Source of the DNA: Dyadobacter sp. CECT 9275
Lineage (GTDB): Bacteria > Bacteroidota > Bacteroidia > Cytophagales > Spirosomataceae
DNA length: 64,000 bases
Direction: 5' to 3'
NCBI RefSeq assembly: GCF_907164905.1
Contig: NZ_CAJRAF010000002.1
Location: 2,666,001 to 2,730,000, forward strand
The notes beneath the pieces were generated by a model. That model was not told the origin of the DNA. It worked only from the letters and a program-made list of their open reading frames with translations, and searched no databases. Below are positions 27,573 to 36,369 of this stretch, one piece after another. The stretch's first letter is position 1, and the number at the start of each line of letters is the position of its first letter. The position numbers and the translations under genes were made by a program.

Positions 27573-29957
27573 ATGATTCCTCCTATCCTGCATACTGCTT
27601 CTGCTAAACCCGGGTATACATTACGTAAAGGAGTTTCAGAGAGTATAGTCATTATTCTGATCGGGCTGTTTACTGTTTCAAAGGGCTACGCCCAGGTCCC
27701 GGTATGTGGATGTTTTGTGAAGGGCGTCGTAAGGGACCAGCACACCGGGCAGTCGCTAGTTGGTGCAACCATTTTAATTCTGGAACAAAATACAGCGGTC
27801 AGTACCGACAGCCAGGGAAAATATCAGATCACCAATTTATGCCCCGGACATTATACGCTCGAATGCCGGATCATTGGCTATGCTCCCTTCCGGCAAGTCA
27901 TTGACCTGACGGAGGGCCACGAGGAAAATTTTCTGTTGCAGGAGCAGGAAATCCATCTGAAAGATATAGAAATCACCGCACACCGGACGGACACTCCCTC
28001 TTCTCAACCGCTGACTGTTATCTCAGGCACAGAACTTTTTCAAACCCGCGGGCAGACACTCGCCGAAAGCATGAAGGGACTTACGGGAGTAAATGTCTTA
28101 CAAACGGGCTCCTCTATTGCCAAGCCCATCATTCATGGCCTGCATAGCAACCGAGTCCTGATCATGAACAACGGGGTGAGGCAGGAAGGCCAGCAATGGG
28201 GTTCAGAACACGCCCCTGAAATAGACCCTTTTGTTGCCACTCGGCTTTCGGTCGTTAAAGGTGCCGCGGGAGTCAGATACGGTTCTGATGCGATAGGTGG
28301 GGTGATATTGGTGGATATGGAAGAGCTCCCGGTCAATAAGCCGCTGAGTGGTGAAATTAACCTGGTAGGCCAGACAAACGGGCGTCAGGGTGTTGTTTCT
28401 GGAACGCTCCAGGGCGGAATAAAGGGGTTTACGGGATTCGGCTGGCGCGCTCAGGGAACCATTAAACGCTCAGGGAATATCAGAACACCCGGTTATTTTC
28501 TGGACAACACAGGTACCAGCGAAAAGAATTTTTCACTGAGCGCGGGATACAGGAAAAAGGGGTTTGGTCTGGATATTTTTTACAGCCTCTTCGATACCGA
28601 AATCGGTATTTTCTCCGGTTCTCATATCGGAAGTGTAACCGACCTGCTGAATGTTATCAAAAACGGCGAGCCCTTTGTTAAGTCAGGATTTAGCTATGAT
28701 ATCGGGCGTCCTTATCAGGATGTTACCCACCAGCTGGCCAAAGCGGAGGCTCATTACCATTTTAACGACGGCAACAGAATTCAATGGACCATTGCCAACC
28801 AGTTGAACAACCGTGCCGAGTATGACCTGCACCGCCCTAGGAATGATTCCATAGCAGCCCTCAATCATCCGGAACTATCATTTAAGCTCAATACCCTGAC
28901 CAACGATATCATCTGGGACCACAAACCGATTGCCGGAAAACTGTCAGGGCAATTGGGTCTAAGCACGTTATATCAATATAACCTGATGAGCGGCAGGCCA
29001 CTTATTCCCAATTTTAACCAGTTCAATATCGGCGTATTTCTGATAGAGAGATTCGTAAAGGATAAATGGGAACTTGAAGGCGGCCTGCGTTATGATTACC
29101 GCCATTTGATCACCCACCGAATCGTAAGTAAAGAAAAAGTCAGTAATGAATTTAACTTTGATAATCTTTCAGGTACCCTTGGAGCGTCCTACAATTTCTC
29201 CAGCAAATTGTCGGCCAGCCTCAACTTGGGAACCGCCTGGCGCGCTCCCAATGTAAGCGAACTGTACAGCGATGGCGTTCACCACGGTGCAGCAGCTTAC
29301 GAAAAAGGAGACGCCACTCTAAAGCCTGAAAAGGCCTTTAATTCTATGGCCAGTATCAAATATAGTTATGACAAGCTGACGGTTGAACTGGGAGGATATA
29401 TCAATTATATCGCGGATTACATCTATCTCCAGCCTCAGCCAGAACCTATCCTGACCATTCGCGGTGCTTTTCCCTATTTTAAATATACCCAGACCAACGC
29501 CATTTTTAAAGGAATTGATGCAAGCGCTAACTGGCAGTTCATTAAAAATCTGACCCTTACCAGTAAAATCACCTATCTGCGGGTATATGATAACAAAAAT
29601 GACAGTTACCTGGTCATGATACCTCCCAACCGCTGGGACAACCAGCTCAAATATGAGCTTCCGCTTGAAGGTAAGTGGAGGAAAATATTTCTGTCGGCTG
29701 GTAATCTGTGGGTAGCCCGCCAAAAAAGAGTACCACCAAACAGTGATTTTCTGGCACCACCTCCAGCCTATTCTTTATGGAATCTGCAAGCCGGAGGATC
29801 CATCCCTTTCTCGGAAGCGAGGGATCTGGAATTAAGTCTTTCGGTTCAAAATTTATTTAATATTTCTTACAGAGATTACATGAACCGTTTCAGATACTAC
29901 GCAAATGATATGGGACGACAAATTTCCCTTCGTGTGAGATGGAAATTCGGCTCATGA
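27573..29957 (+). CDS. TonB-dependent receptor, probable zinc importer (ZnuD-like)
   Basis: A 794-residue outer-membrane receptor. A signal peptide ends near SKGYAQ (about residue 41). A carboxypeptidase-regulatory-like domain (VKGVVRDQHTGQSLVGATI) precedes the plug (LAESMKGLTGVNVLQTG ... HGLHSNRVLIMNNGVRQ ... GSEHAPEIDPF), and a barrel ends VSLRVRWKFGS-like (SLRVRWKFGS). The HAPEID segment after GQQWGS resembles metal and ZnuD-type receptors. Context supports zinc: Zur-type palindromes over its promoter, and a Fur-family regulator and a MerC-like gene downstream. It is not of the SusC type and has no SusD partner. Confidence 0.85.
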   Translation: MIPPILHTASAKPGYTLRKGVSESIVIILIGLFTVSKGYAQVPVCGCFVKGVVRDQHTGQSLVGATILILEQNTAVSTDSQGKYQITNLCPGHYTLECRIIGYAPFRQVIDLTEGHEENFLLQEQEIHLKDIEITAHRTDTPSSQPLTVISGTELFQTRGQTLAESMKGLTGVNVLQTGSSIAKPIIHGLHSNRVLIMNNGVRQEGQQWGSEHAPEIDPFVATRLSVVKGAAGVRYGSDAIGGVILVDMEELPVNKPLSGEINLVGQTNGRQGVVSGTLQGGIKGFTGFGWRAQGTIKRSGNIRTPGYFLDNTGTSEKNFSLSAGYRKKGFGLDIFYSLFDTEIGIFSGSHIGSVTDLLNVIKNGEPFVKSGFSYDIGRPYQDVTHQLAKAEAHYHFNDGNRIQWTIANQLNNRAEYDLHRPRNDSIAALNHPELSFKLNTLTNDIIWDHKPIAGKLSGQLGLSTLYQYNLMSGRPLIPNFNQFNIGVFLIERFVKDKWELEGGLRYDYRHLITHRIVSKEKVSNEFNFDNLSGTLGASYNFSSKLSASLNLGTAWRAPNVSELYSDGVHHGAAAYEKGDATLKPEKAFNSMASIKYSYDKLTVELGGYINYIADYIYLQPQPEPILTIRGAFPYFKYTQTNAIFKGIDASANWQFIKNLTLTSKITYLRVYDNKNDSYLVMIPPNRWDNQLKYELPLEGKWRKIFLSAGNLWVARQKRVPPNSDFLAPPPAYSLWNLQAGGSIPFSEARDLELSLSVQNLFNISYRDYMNRFRYYANDMGRQISLRVRWKFGS

Positions 29958-29996
29958 TATCAAAAGTTTATCCGCTAATTTAATAATGAACAACTT

Positions 29997-30551
29997 ATGA
30001 AAAGAAACAAAACCTTGGTATGGATATTCCTTATTGGAATTGTTACACTGTTTGCACAATGCAAAGATTCGGGCGAAGAACTAAAACCCGATGACGAAAA
30101 TGAACTGATCACAACCGTAAAGCTGACATTTACCGAATCCGGCACTTCAAATGCGCTAACTTTTCAATTTAAGGATCTGGACGGCGACGGAGGCAATCCC
30201 GCGTCCCGCTTTGATACCATTGCCCTGAAAGCCGATGTCAGTTATAAACTTGATGTTGAATTTCTGGATGAGAGCAAAACGCCCGCAGAGAATACAACGG
30301 AAGAAATAAAAAAGGAGTCGGACGAACACTTGATCGTTTTCACTTCTAATCCTGCCGCTTTGCTTACCTATACCTACGGAGATAAGGATGTGAACAACTT
30401 TCCGATCGGGCTAACGGGAACAGCAAAAACCGGAACACCTGGAGAGGGGAAACTTACCGTACAACTGCGCCACCAGCCAGGTGTAAAAAACGGTACACCG
30501 TCGCCTGGAAGTGATGATGCACGACTGGACTTTATTCTAAAAGTGAAGTAA
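29997..30551 (+). CDS. Small lipoprotein of the zinc-receptor operon
   Basis: A 184-residue lipoprotein; the signal MKRNKTLVWIFLIGIVTLFAQC has its lipobox Cys at residue 22. The mature part is acidic and beta-rich (KLTFTESGTSNALTFQFKDL, DGDGGNP, LTVQLRHQPGVKNG) with one His in HQPG and another in DEHLIVF. It starts 39 nt after the receptor stop on the same strand, so it likely shares the Zur-controlled promoter. Similar small lipoproteins accompany metal TonB receptors in Bacteroidota; an accessory role in metal capture is inferred. Confidence 0.75.
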   Translation: MKRNKTLVWIFLIGIVTLFAQCKDSGEELKPDDENELITTVKLTFTESGTSNALTFQFKDLDGDGGNPASRFDTIALKADVSYKLDVEFLDESKTPAENTTEEIKKESDEHLIVFTSNPAALLTYTYGDKDVNNFPIGLTGTAKTGTPGEGKLTVQLRHQPGVKNGTPSPGSDDARLDFILKVK

Positions 30552-30566
30552 AATCTTCTTTATGTA

Positions 30567-30590
30567 AGAGCCCAGGCCCGCCTGGGTTCA
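30567..30590. terminator. Weak hairpin between lipoprotein and Fur-family gene
   Basis: AGCCCAGG (30569-30576) pairs with CCTGGGTT (30581-30588), a tight stem with a 4-nt loop but no long T-run. It lies between convergent genes. Confidence 0.4.
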
Positions 30591-30597
30591 TGCATAA

Positions 30598-31008
30598 TCA
30601 GTTACAATTGGGACAGGTACCCTGAATCAGCAGATTAAAACTTTGGGCCTTGTAACCACCAGGAAGCTGTACCGAAGGTATATGTAAATTCTCCAGACAA
30701 TTTGTCTGTCCACATACACTGCATTTAAAATGGATATGATCATGCTGATGCTGCTCCTCCGAACACTGATGCGAACAGAGTGCATATCTCAGCCCCTCAT
30801 CGTCCAGGACCTTATGTATAATGCCTTTTTCAAGGAATGTTTTAAGCGTACGGTATATGGTTACGCGATCATAATTTTCCCCTAACGCCCCTTCCAGATC
30901 TCCATGCGAAAGTGCATTTTTCCTGTCCATAAAAGTTGAGAGCACATCTTCCCTGCATGTCGTAGTTCTTAAATGATGTACTTTCAGCGTTTCTCTCAAA
31001 TGATCCAT
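30598..31008 (-). CDS. zur: Fur-family repressor, probable zinc regulator Zur
   Basis: A 136-residue Fur-family protein. The DNA-binding part includes RTTTCREDVLSTF and YDRVTIYRTLKTFLEKG (recognition helix). Metal sites: the His-rich stretch CSHQCSEEQHQHDHIHFKCSVCG and the C-terminal CPNC complete two cysteine pairs. It is short and His/Cys-rich like Zur. The neighbouring receptor and MerC-like genes both have the same palindrome, so this gene's product is the obvious candidate repressor. A perfect -7 box TAACTTTG lies on the minus strand at 31065-31072. Confidence 0.8.
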   Translation of the reverse strand: MDHLRETLKVHHLRTTTCREDVLSTFMDRKNALSHGDLEGALGENYDRVTIYRTLKTFLEKGIIHKVLDDEGLRYALCSHQCSEEQHQHDHIHFKCSVCGQTNCLENLHIPSVQLPGGYKAQSFNLLIQGTCPNCN

Positions 31009-31145
31009 TCTTTCGGTATTTAATCAGGTTATAGAGTGTTCGTTACTATCACAACCTTTCGTTCCAAAGTTAAGTTCTCCCCTGCTAAAAAAGCAATTAT
31101 TTAAAACAAGATTTCATATTTCACTCCTGTAATGAAACAAAAAAC

Positions 31146-31187
31146 TTGCAACTCTGTTGCACTTTAACGAATAAGAATCTATTTTTG
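31146..31187 (+). promoter_or_regulatory. Zur-type operator and promoter of the MerC-like gene
   Basis: TTGCAACTCTGTTGCA (31146-31161) is the same 7-3-7 palindrome as at 27481, read on the opposite strand. The promoter is TTG at 31157-31159, 20 nt, TATTTTTG at 31180-31187. Transcription should begin near 31194, which places the ATG at 31192 before the transcript. Confidence 0.72.
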
Positions 31188-31206
31188 CAACATGATTGTA
31201 TCTAGG

Positions 31207-31599
31207 ATGAAAGCACCACACTCACATAACAAAGCTGACTACGTAGGAATTTTCGGATCTGTATTATGCATTATCCACTGCCTGCTGATGCCTGCCGTGA
31301 CTTTAGGTTCTTCCTTCGGACACCTTCACCGGCATGAGGCGGGCCTGCTTTCCCTTGACCTGGTATTTATCATCATCAATGGCATTGCGGTGTACTATGC
31401 CACCCGCGAGCATAAGTTGTTCGCATTACGACTGCTTTTATGGGGTGCCCTTGTATTGTTTTCAGTTTCAATCCTCTTTGAAAACCAGTCCCCTGTTTTC
31501 ACCTGGCTGGGTTACATCGGTTCCGGTCTTCTGATAACCGGGCACCTTATCAATCTTTATATTTGCCAGATCGCTCCGCGTTTCAGGTTTAAATTCTGA
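31207..31599 (+). CDS. MerC-domain membrane protein
   Basis: About 130 residues with four membrane helices. The pair of cysteines in GSVLCIIHCLLMP is the MerC motif; a His-rich loop (GHLHRHEAG) follows. MerC proteins move or buffer metal ions across the inner membrane. In this Zur-type context zinc is more likely than mercury, since no mer gene is present. The frame begins at ATG 31192, but the promoter -7 box ends at 31187, so ATG 31207 (MKAPHSHNK) is the better start. Confidence 0.8.
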   Translation: MKAPHSHNKADYVGIFGSVLCIIHCLLMPAVTLGSSFGHLHRHEAGLLSLDLVFIIINGIAVYYATREHKLFALRLLLWGALVLFSVSILFENQSPVFTWLGYIGSGLLITGHLINLYICQIAPRFRFKF

Positions 31600-31610
31600 G
31601 GAAGTTTAAT

Positions 31611-32861
31611 TTATTTGTCATACTCCACCTCAAACCTGCCCAGGTCAGGCCTGTTGGAATGATTCCGACTTAACTCATATTCAAATATTGTTTTACCCAG
31701 ATTCGCCATAAAAGGTAGTCCAATGGTAGCGTAATCATATTTGTCGTCATTGAATATCTGATCCTCATTGCAGTAAATAACGGCGCTGAGCATAAATTCA
31801 ATCCCTTTTTCAAAATCAGCAATGTAGGCATTGTCGAGCAGGTAACCATACGCCTCTCCGGACTTGTTGAACAGACGGATGTGGCGGGGTAGTCGGGTTT
31901 TAGTCGCTCCGAAAAGCAGAAATTTGCAGAACCCATCATAATAATCATCCGTATAACTGACCGGAAAACTTGTCTCGACCGGAAACTGAGACATATACTG
32001 ATATAAAAAAGTATAATCGTCCGGTTTCAGATGGAAGCGTTGCTTTGCCGGAACCGATTCCGGGAAAAACAGCGCCTTTAGCAGTTTATGTTGCTCTTCG
32101 AGCGCGAAATAATTCTTTTTTGAAAAATCAAACGGCTCTTCAATGAATGTTCCGTTTTTAAGATACCCTTTACCCTTTAATATCGGTTCCGGTGCCCAAT
32201 AGGTTTTGGAAGCATACCGGCCGGGCTGTTCAAAAATCACTTTTCCATCTTTTTCAAACCGAACAGGGTTCGTGTACCTGTTTTCTTCGGGCTCCAATGG
32301 TGAATTAAGCCGGTGGGTGATCCGGACGCCGGAGTACCCTTTCGCATGTAAAGAATCATTAAATGCCTCCTGACCAATAAATTCATACAGCCTGTTAAAA
32401 GCATCGTTATCACTGGCAAGCAAAATTTTCCGCGCGTAGTGCGCAACAGAGGGTAAGCCATTTTCGGCGGTTGAATCAGCAACGACGGCTGTTTGCCCTG
32501 GCCTGTCAGCACCGGTGAGCATGGGCGTATTTTTATCTATCCCCAGTTTGTTAAGTTTTTCAAGGGCAAGGGCCACCGCCGGAAGCTTTACAGTACTTGC
32601 TGGATAAAAGTAATCGGTGGTGTTTATGCCAAATTTAAAGGTACTGAAATGCGGTTCATTTTTTTTGTTACGGTCAATCCGCGTATATAAAACCTGTATA
32701 TGGTACTTATCCGCATCTTTAAGAATCTCAGCAAATCTTTCCGGATGCTTTTTCATTAGTCTCTCAATCAAGTTGTCGGACAGGAACTGAGCCGTAGATG
32801 GCAAATGAGAGATCAGGAGAAAAAGGAAGAAAAGTAATTTTATTGGCTTTGGCAAAATCAT
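31611..32861 (-). CDS. Class A beta-lactamase-like serine hydrolase
   Basis: A 416-residue exported protein (signal about 1-24, ending STAQ). It has the three serine-penicilloyl motifs: SxxK at S89-T-V-K92 in PASTVKLPAVALAL, SDN in LLASDNDAFNRLYEF, and KSG in RLFNKSGEAYGY in place of KTG. It is longer than true class A beta-lactamases (about 290 aa) and has an insertion between motifs, so I would not call it an antibiotic resistance gene. A penicillin-binding or peptidoglycan-modifying hydrolase in the periplasm is more likely. Confidence 0.82.
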   Translation of the reverse strand: MILPKPIKLLFFLFLLISHLPSTAQFLSDNLIERLMKKHPERFAEILKDADKYHIQVLYTRIDRNKKNEPHFSTFKFGINTTDYFYPASTVKLPAVALALEKLNKLGIDKNTPMLTGADRPGQTAVVADSTAENGLPSVAHYARKILLASDNDAFNRLYEFIGQEAFNDSLHAKGYSGVRITHRLNSPLEPEENRYTNPVRFEKDGKVIFEQPGRYASKTYWAPEPILKGKGYLKNGTFIEEPFDFSKKNYFALEEQHKLLKALFFPESVPAKQRFHLKPDDYTFLYQYMSQFPVETSFPVSYTDDYYDGFCKFLLFGATKTRLPRHIRLFNKSGEAYGYLLDNAYIADFEKGIEFMLSAVIYCNEDQIFNDDKYDYATIGLPFMANLGKTIFEYELSRNHSNRPDLGRFEVEYDK

Positions 32862-32975
32862 GGAAAAACCGGAAGTGATACGAAACGAATTTACGATAAT
32901 TTATTTTTAAAGACCTGCCGGAATTATATTTTACTGTTTACCTCCTTTACTGAATATAAATATAAAACGGCGAAA

Positions 32976-34694
32976 ATGGAAGAAAATAAATTACGCAGCC
33001 GGGGCTGGTTCGGCAAATCAGGTAAGGACGGATTCATCTACCGGGCCTGGATGAAAAACCAGGGATATCCCTCAGATGAGTTTGACGGCAGACCCGTCAT
33101 TGGTATATGTAATACCTTTTCGGAACTCACACCTTGTAACGGCCATTTCCGGGAGCTGGCGGCTTCTGTAAAACGCGGTGTATGGGAAGCTGGCGGCTTT
33201 CCGGTGGAGTTCCCGGTAATGTCACTCGGAGAGACCCTGATTAAACCCACCGCCATGTTGTACCGCAACCTGGCCAGCATGGATGTGGAAGAGTCCATCC
33301 GTGCCAATCCTATAGACGGTGTAGTATTACTTTGTGGATGTGATAAAACCACGCCATCCCTCGTAATGGGTGCGGCAAGCGTTAATATTCCAACGATCGT
33401 CGTTTCAGGCGGACCAATGCTGACAGGAAAGTACCGAGGAAAGAATATCGGAACAAGTGATATCTGGCGGTTCAGCGAAATGCACCGGAAGGGTGAAATT
33501 TCTCAGGAAGAATTATCGGATGCGGAAGCCTGTATGTGCCGGAGTAACGGCCATTGCGCCGTAATGGGTACAGCTTCCACCATGGCCTGCATGGTAGAAT
33601 CGCTGGGATTAACTTTACCCGAAAATGCAGCAATACCAGCGGCGGATTCGAGGCGAAAAGTGATCGCGCATTTATCCGGACGCAGGATTGTCCAGATGGT
33701 CAAAGAAGATCTCCGTCTGTCCAAAATCCTGACCAAAGAGGCCTTCGAAAACGCAATAATGCTCAACGCAGCAATTGGCGGCTCAACCAACTTCGTCATT
33801 CACCTGCTGGCCATAGCAGGCCGCATAGGCGTGGATCTCTCACTGGATCATTTCAATCAACTCTGCGAAAAAATCCCGCTCCTGCTGAACCTGCAGCCAT
33901 CGGGCGGATACTTCATGGAAGATTTCTACTATGCTGGCGGCCTCCCCGTTGTGATGAAGGAAATGCTGAGCCTGCTGCATGCCGACGCAATCACCGCCAA
34001 TGGGAAAACCATCGGCGAAAATGCCAAAACAGCAGAATGCTTCGACCCGGAAGTAATAGCAACTCTGGCAGAACCTATAAAAGATCTGACCGGCCTGGCC
34101 GTTGTAAAGGGCAATTTGTGTATCAACGGAGCAGTTATCAAACCTTCGGCTTCCCTAAAACCTGAACTTATGCAGCACCGCGGCCGGGCCGTTGTGTTTG
34201 AAGATATTGACGACTACAAAGCCCGGCTGGATGATCCTGAGCTGGACGTGGACGAAGACTCCATTCTGGTACTTAAAAACGTAGGCCCCAAAGGTTATCC
34301 GGGCATGCCGGAAGTAGGAAATATGTCATTACCTAAGAAATTACTGGCCAAAGGTGTGATCGACATGGTGCGAATCTCGGACGGAAGAATGAGCGGAACC
34401 GGCTTTGGCACCGTGGTTCTTCATGTGTCTCCCGAAGCAGCCGTGGGCGGTAACCTGGCTCTGGTAAGAGACGGTGATATCATCGAACTTAATGTTGAGA
34501 AAAGAAGCCTTAACCTGGAAGTAACCGAAGAAGAGCTGGAACGACGCCGCGCCGAATATGTGCCGCTGGACCTTGGATATAACAGGGGCTATGTAAACCT
34601 GCACGTCAGACATGTAATGCAGGCACATCAGGGTGCTGATCTGGACTTTCTTCGGGGCGGATCGGGCGATAAAGTCACCCGGGATTCTCATTAA
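32976..34694 (+). CDS. IlvD/Edd-family dehydratase, sugar-acid type
   Basis: A 572-residue iron-sulfur dehydratase. The start RSRGWFGKSGKDGFIYRAWM and the run GICNTFSELTPCNGHFRELA followed by VEFPVMSLGE are typical of the L-arabinonate/D-xylonate branch rather than dihydroxyacid dehydratase IlvD. Cluster cysteines are in CNT, GCDKTTPS and CRSNGHCAVMGTAS. The reaction is removal of water from an aldonate to give a 2-keto-3-deoxy acid. The next gene is an SDR, in keeping with a small sugar-oxidation pathway (sugar dehydrogenase plus aldonate dehydratase). Confidence 0.85.
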   Translation: MEENKLRSRGWFGKSGKDGFIYRAWMKNQGYPSDEFDGRPVIGICNTFSELTPCNGHFRELAASVKRGVWEAGGFPVEFPVMSLGETLIKPTAMLYRNLASMDVEESIRANPIDGVVLLCGCDKTTPSLVMGAASVNIPTIVVSGGPMLTGKYRGKNIGTSDIWRFSEMHRKGEISQEELSDAEACMCRSNGHCAVMGTASTMACMVESLGLTLPENAAIPAADSRRKVIAHLSGRRIVQMVKEDLRLSKILTKEAFENAIMLNAAIGGSTNFVIHLLAIAGRIGVDLSLDHFNQLCEKIPLLLNLQPSGGYFMEDFYYAGGLPVVMKEMLSLLHADAITANGKTIGENAKTAECFDPEVIATLAEPIKDLTGLAVVKGNLCINGAVIKPSASLKPELMQHRGRAVVFEDIDDYKARLDDPELDVDEDSILVLKNVGPKGYPGMPEVGNMSLPKKLLAKGVIDMVRISDGRMSGTGFGTVVLHVSPEAAVGGNLALVRDGDIIELNVEKRSLNLEVTEEELERRRAEYVPLDLGYNRGYVNLHVRHVMQAHQGADLDFLRGGSGDKVTRDSH

Positions 34695-34705
34695 CATTTA
34701 TCACA

Positions 34706-34754
34706 TATAACGGATTGGCATTGTTTTTTAACCGAACAATGTCAATCCGTTATA
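34706..34754. terminator. Long inverted repeat between dehydratase and SDR
   Basis: TATAACGGATTGGCATTGTT (34706-34725) pairs with AACAATGTCAATCCGTTATA (34735-34754), 20 bp with a single G-T pair. The loop carries the T-run (TTTTAACCG) and no T-run follows, so it may attenuate or stabilise rather than fully terminate before the SDR. Confidence 0.55.
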
Positions 34755-34778
34755 CCAATATCCACTGATTACATCATT

Positions 34779-35573
34779 ATGAATACCCCAATATTTAAAG
34801 ACCAGGTTGCTATTGTAACCGGAGCGGGCCAGGGAATAGGATTTGAGATCGCACGGCAGTTGGCAATGAAAGGTGCCGGGGTGATACTCAACGATTTTGA
34901 CAACGAACTGGCGCAGGAGGCTGCAAAAAAAATCCGGGAGGCCGATGGTAACTGTATTGCCTTCTCGGGCGATGCCTCTGACCCTGACATGATCAATGGT
35001 ATGATAGAAGAGGCCGTTAAATGTTTCGGAAAGTTAACCATTGCGGTGGCCAATGCGGGTATCACTCTTTTTGGAGATTTCTTTGAATACCCTGTTGAAA
35101 ACCTCAGAAAAGTACTGGACGTCAACATGATAGGCTCCTTTTTGCTTACCCAGGCTGCCAGCAGACAAATGCGTCTTCAAAACCAGGGAGGAAGAATACT
35201 GTTGATGTCATCAGTTGTGGGACATCAGGCGCATCAGTTTTTGGGTGCTTATGCCATGACAAAAGCGGGCCTGGAGATGCTGGCCAAAAATCTGGTCATT
35301 GAACTTTCGCCCTTTGGCATTACCATTAATACGGTTGCACCCGGTGCCACGCTTACGGAACGTACGCTGGCCGAAGATCCCACCTACCCCAAAACATGGG
35401 CCGCTATTACTCCCATGGGCAGGCCCGCGATCTGTGAGGATATTGCCAATGCTGCGTTATTTTTATTATCACCACTCTCGGGGCATATTACCGGACAAAG
35501 CCTGATTGTAGACGGAGGCTGGACTTCCGTAAGTCCTCTTCCCGACCTGAGTAATATGAATGTAAAATCTTAG
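34779..35573 (+). CDS. Short-chain dehydrogenase/reductase, likely sugar dehydrogenase
   Basis: A 264-residue classical SDR: TGAGQGIGFEIA (about 15-26), Asp after beta-2 (ILNDFDNE, suggesting NAD), VANAGIT, the catalytic Ser in LMSSVVG, YAMTK (YxxxK) and the C-terminal GQSLIVDGGWTS. It directly follows the aldonate-type dehydratase with only a hairpin between. Oxidation of an aldose or of a keto-deoxy acid is the likely job; the exact substrate is not visible. Confidence 0.87.
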   Translation: MNTPIFKDQVAIVTGAGQGIGFEIARQLAMKGAGVILNDFDNELAQEAAKKIREADGNCIAFSGDASDPDMINGMIEEAVKCFGKLTIAVANAGITLFGDFFEYPVENLRKVLDVNMIGSFLLTQAASRQMRLQNQGGRILLMSSVVGHQAHQFLGAYAMTKAGLEMLAKNLVIELSPFGITINTVAPGATLTERTLAEDPTYPKTWAAITPMGRPAICEDIANAALFLLSPLSGHITGQSLIVDGGWTSVSPLPDLSNMNVKS

Positions 35574-35588
35574 GGATTGGCGAATCAC

Positions 35589-36296
35589 TCAGTCCTCGGC
35601 AAATAGCCTGGCTTCCAGGTCGTCCAGGTTGCCGTCCTGGGTAATAAAAAGCTCCCTCGGTTTAGAGGAACTACCGGGCTTTACAGTCATAAAGTTCCGG
35701 TATTGTTCGTCCGTAATAATTTTGAACTGGAGAGCTCTTTTCAGTACCATCGGGAACGGTACCTTGAAAAAACCGGCTATATCAGAAGCCAGGAAGCCGG
35801 GTATCTTAGAAATATCGCTTCTGAAAAAACTTTCAACGTCATCGTAAGGGAGCAGGGCTTCAAACACCAGTTGCTCTGCCCTTCCGGCAAGAGAGTCTGC
35901 ATTGGAATAAGAAGAGCTCAACCCGAGCGAAACCGTCAGCAGATGGATATGATAATTCCGTTCATTAATTTCGGAGGCCGCATTCACAAACACCCAGCCT
36001 TTCTGCTTGTAGATAGCGGAAAACCCTTTAAAATCGTCGGAAACGTGATGTAACTGTGCAATTTTAATTCCATCAGGGTAAGGCAGCTTATGCCCGATCT
36101 GATGGACAATATCCTGCGCGTAAGAGATATCGGCAACTTCGCCGGCAGGTTCAATGATCCAATCTCCATTGATCAACCCCTCAAACAAATCATCCGCCAA
36201 TTTCTGACTTTCTACTTGCCCCAAATGTAATACAATTCGATTACCGCGGACTGAAAAATCGAGAGGAAGCTGATTCTTGGGTTGTTTTCTTGCCAT
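35589..36296 (-). CDS. Degenerate ImmA/IrrE-like protein
   Basis: About 235 residues. The C-terminal half looks like the M78 ImmA/IrrE family: a catalytic-region counterpart NERNYHIHLLTVSLGL, then AEQLVFEALLPYDDVESFF and DIAGFFKVPFPMVLKRALQF, matching the family's E..AN.FA..LLMP and ..F.VS...v..RL segments. The zinc motif HExxH is missing, so peptidase activity is unlikely. The frame could be extended to a TTG at 36344, but ATG 36296 (MARKQPKNQ) is the natural start. Unlike typical ImmA it has no adjacent XRE gene. Family assignment is from segment resemblance only. Confidence 0.5.
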   Translation of the reverse strand: MARKQPKNQLPLDFSVRGNRIVLHLGQVESQKLADDLFEGLINGDWIIEPAGEVADISYAQDIVHQIGHKLPYPDGIKIAQLHHVSDDFKGFSAIYKQKGWVFVNAASEINERNYHIHLLTVSLGLSSSYSNADSLAGRAEQLVFEALLPYDDVESFFRSDISKIPGFLASDIAGFFKVPFPMVLKRALQFKIITDEQYRNFMTVKPGSSSKPRELFITQDGNLDDLEARLFAED

Positions 36297-36369
36297 GATA
36301 TCGTGAGTTGTGATGCGAGAGCTCAAAGATACGTCCTTCTCCAAATCTCTACAAGACCGAAAATATTTT

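Noticed and set aside
31207..31599. Mercury resistance (mer) function
   Set aside because: No merA, merT or merR gene is present, and the gene shares a zinc-type operator.
31611..32861. Beta-lactam resistance gene
   Set aside because: The SxxK, SDN and KSG motifs are there, but the length and insertion fit a housekeeping serine hydrolase better.
33554..34165. 203-codon frame inside the dehydratase
   Set aside because: It is a shadow of the IlvD/Edd gene in another frame with an atypical Arg/Pro-rich composition.
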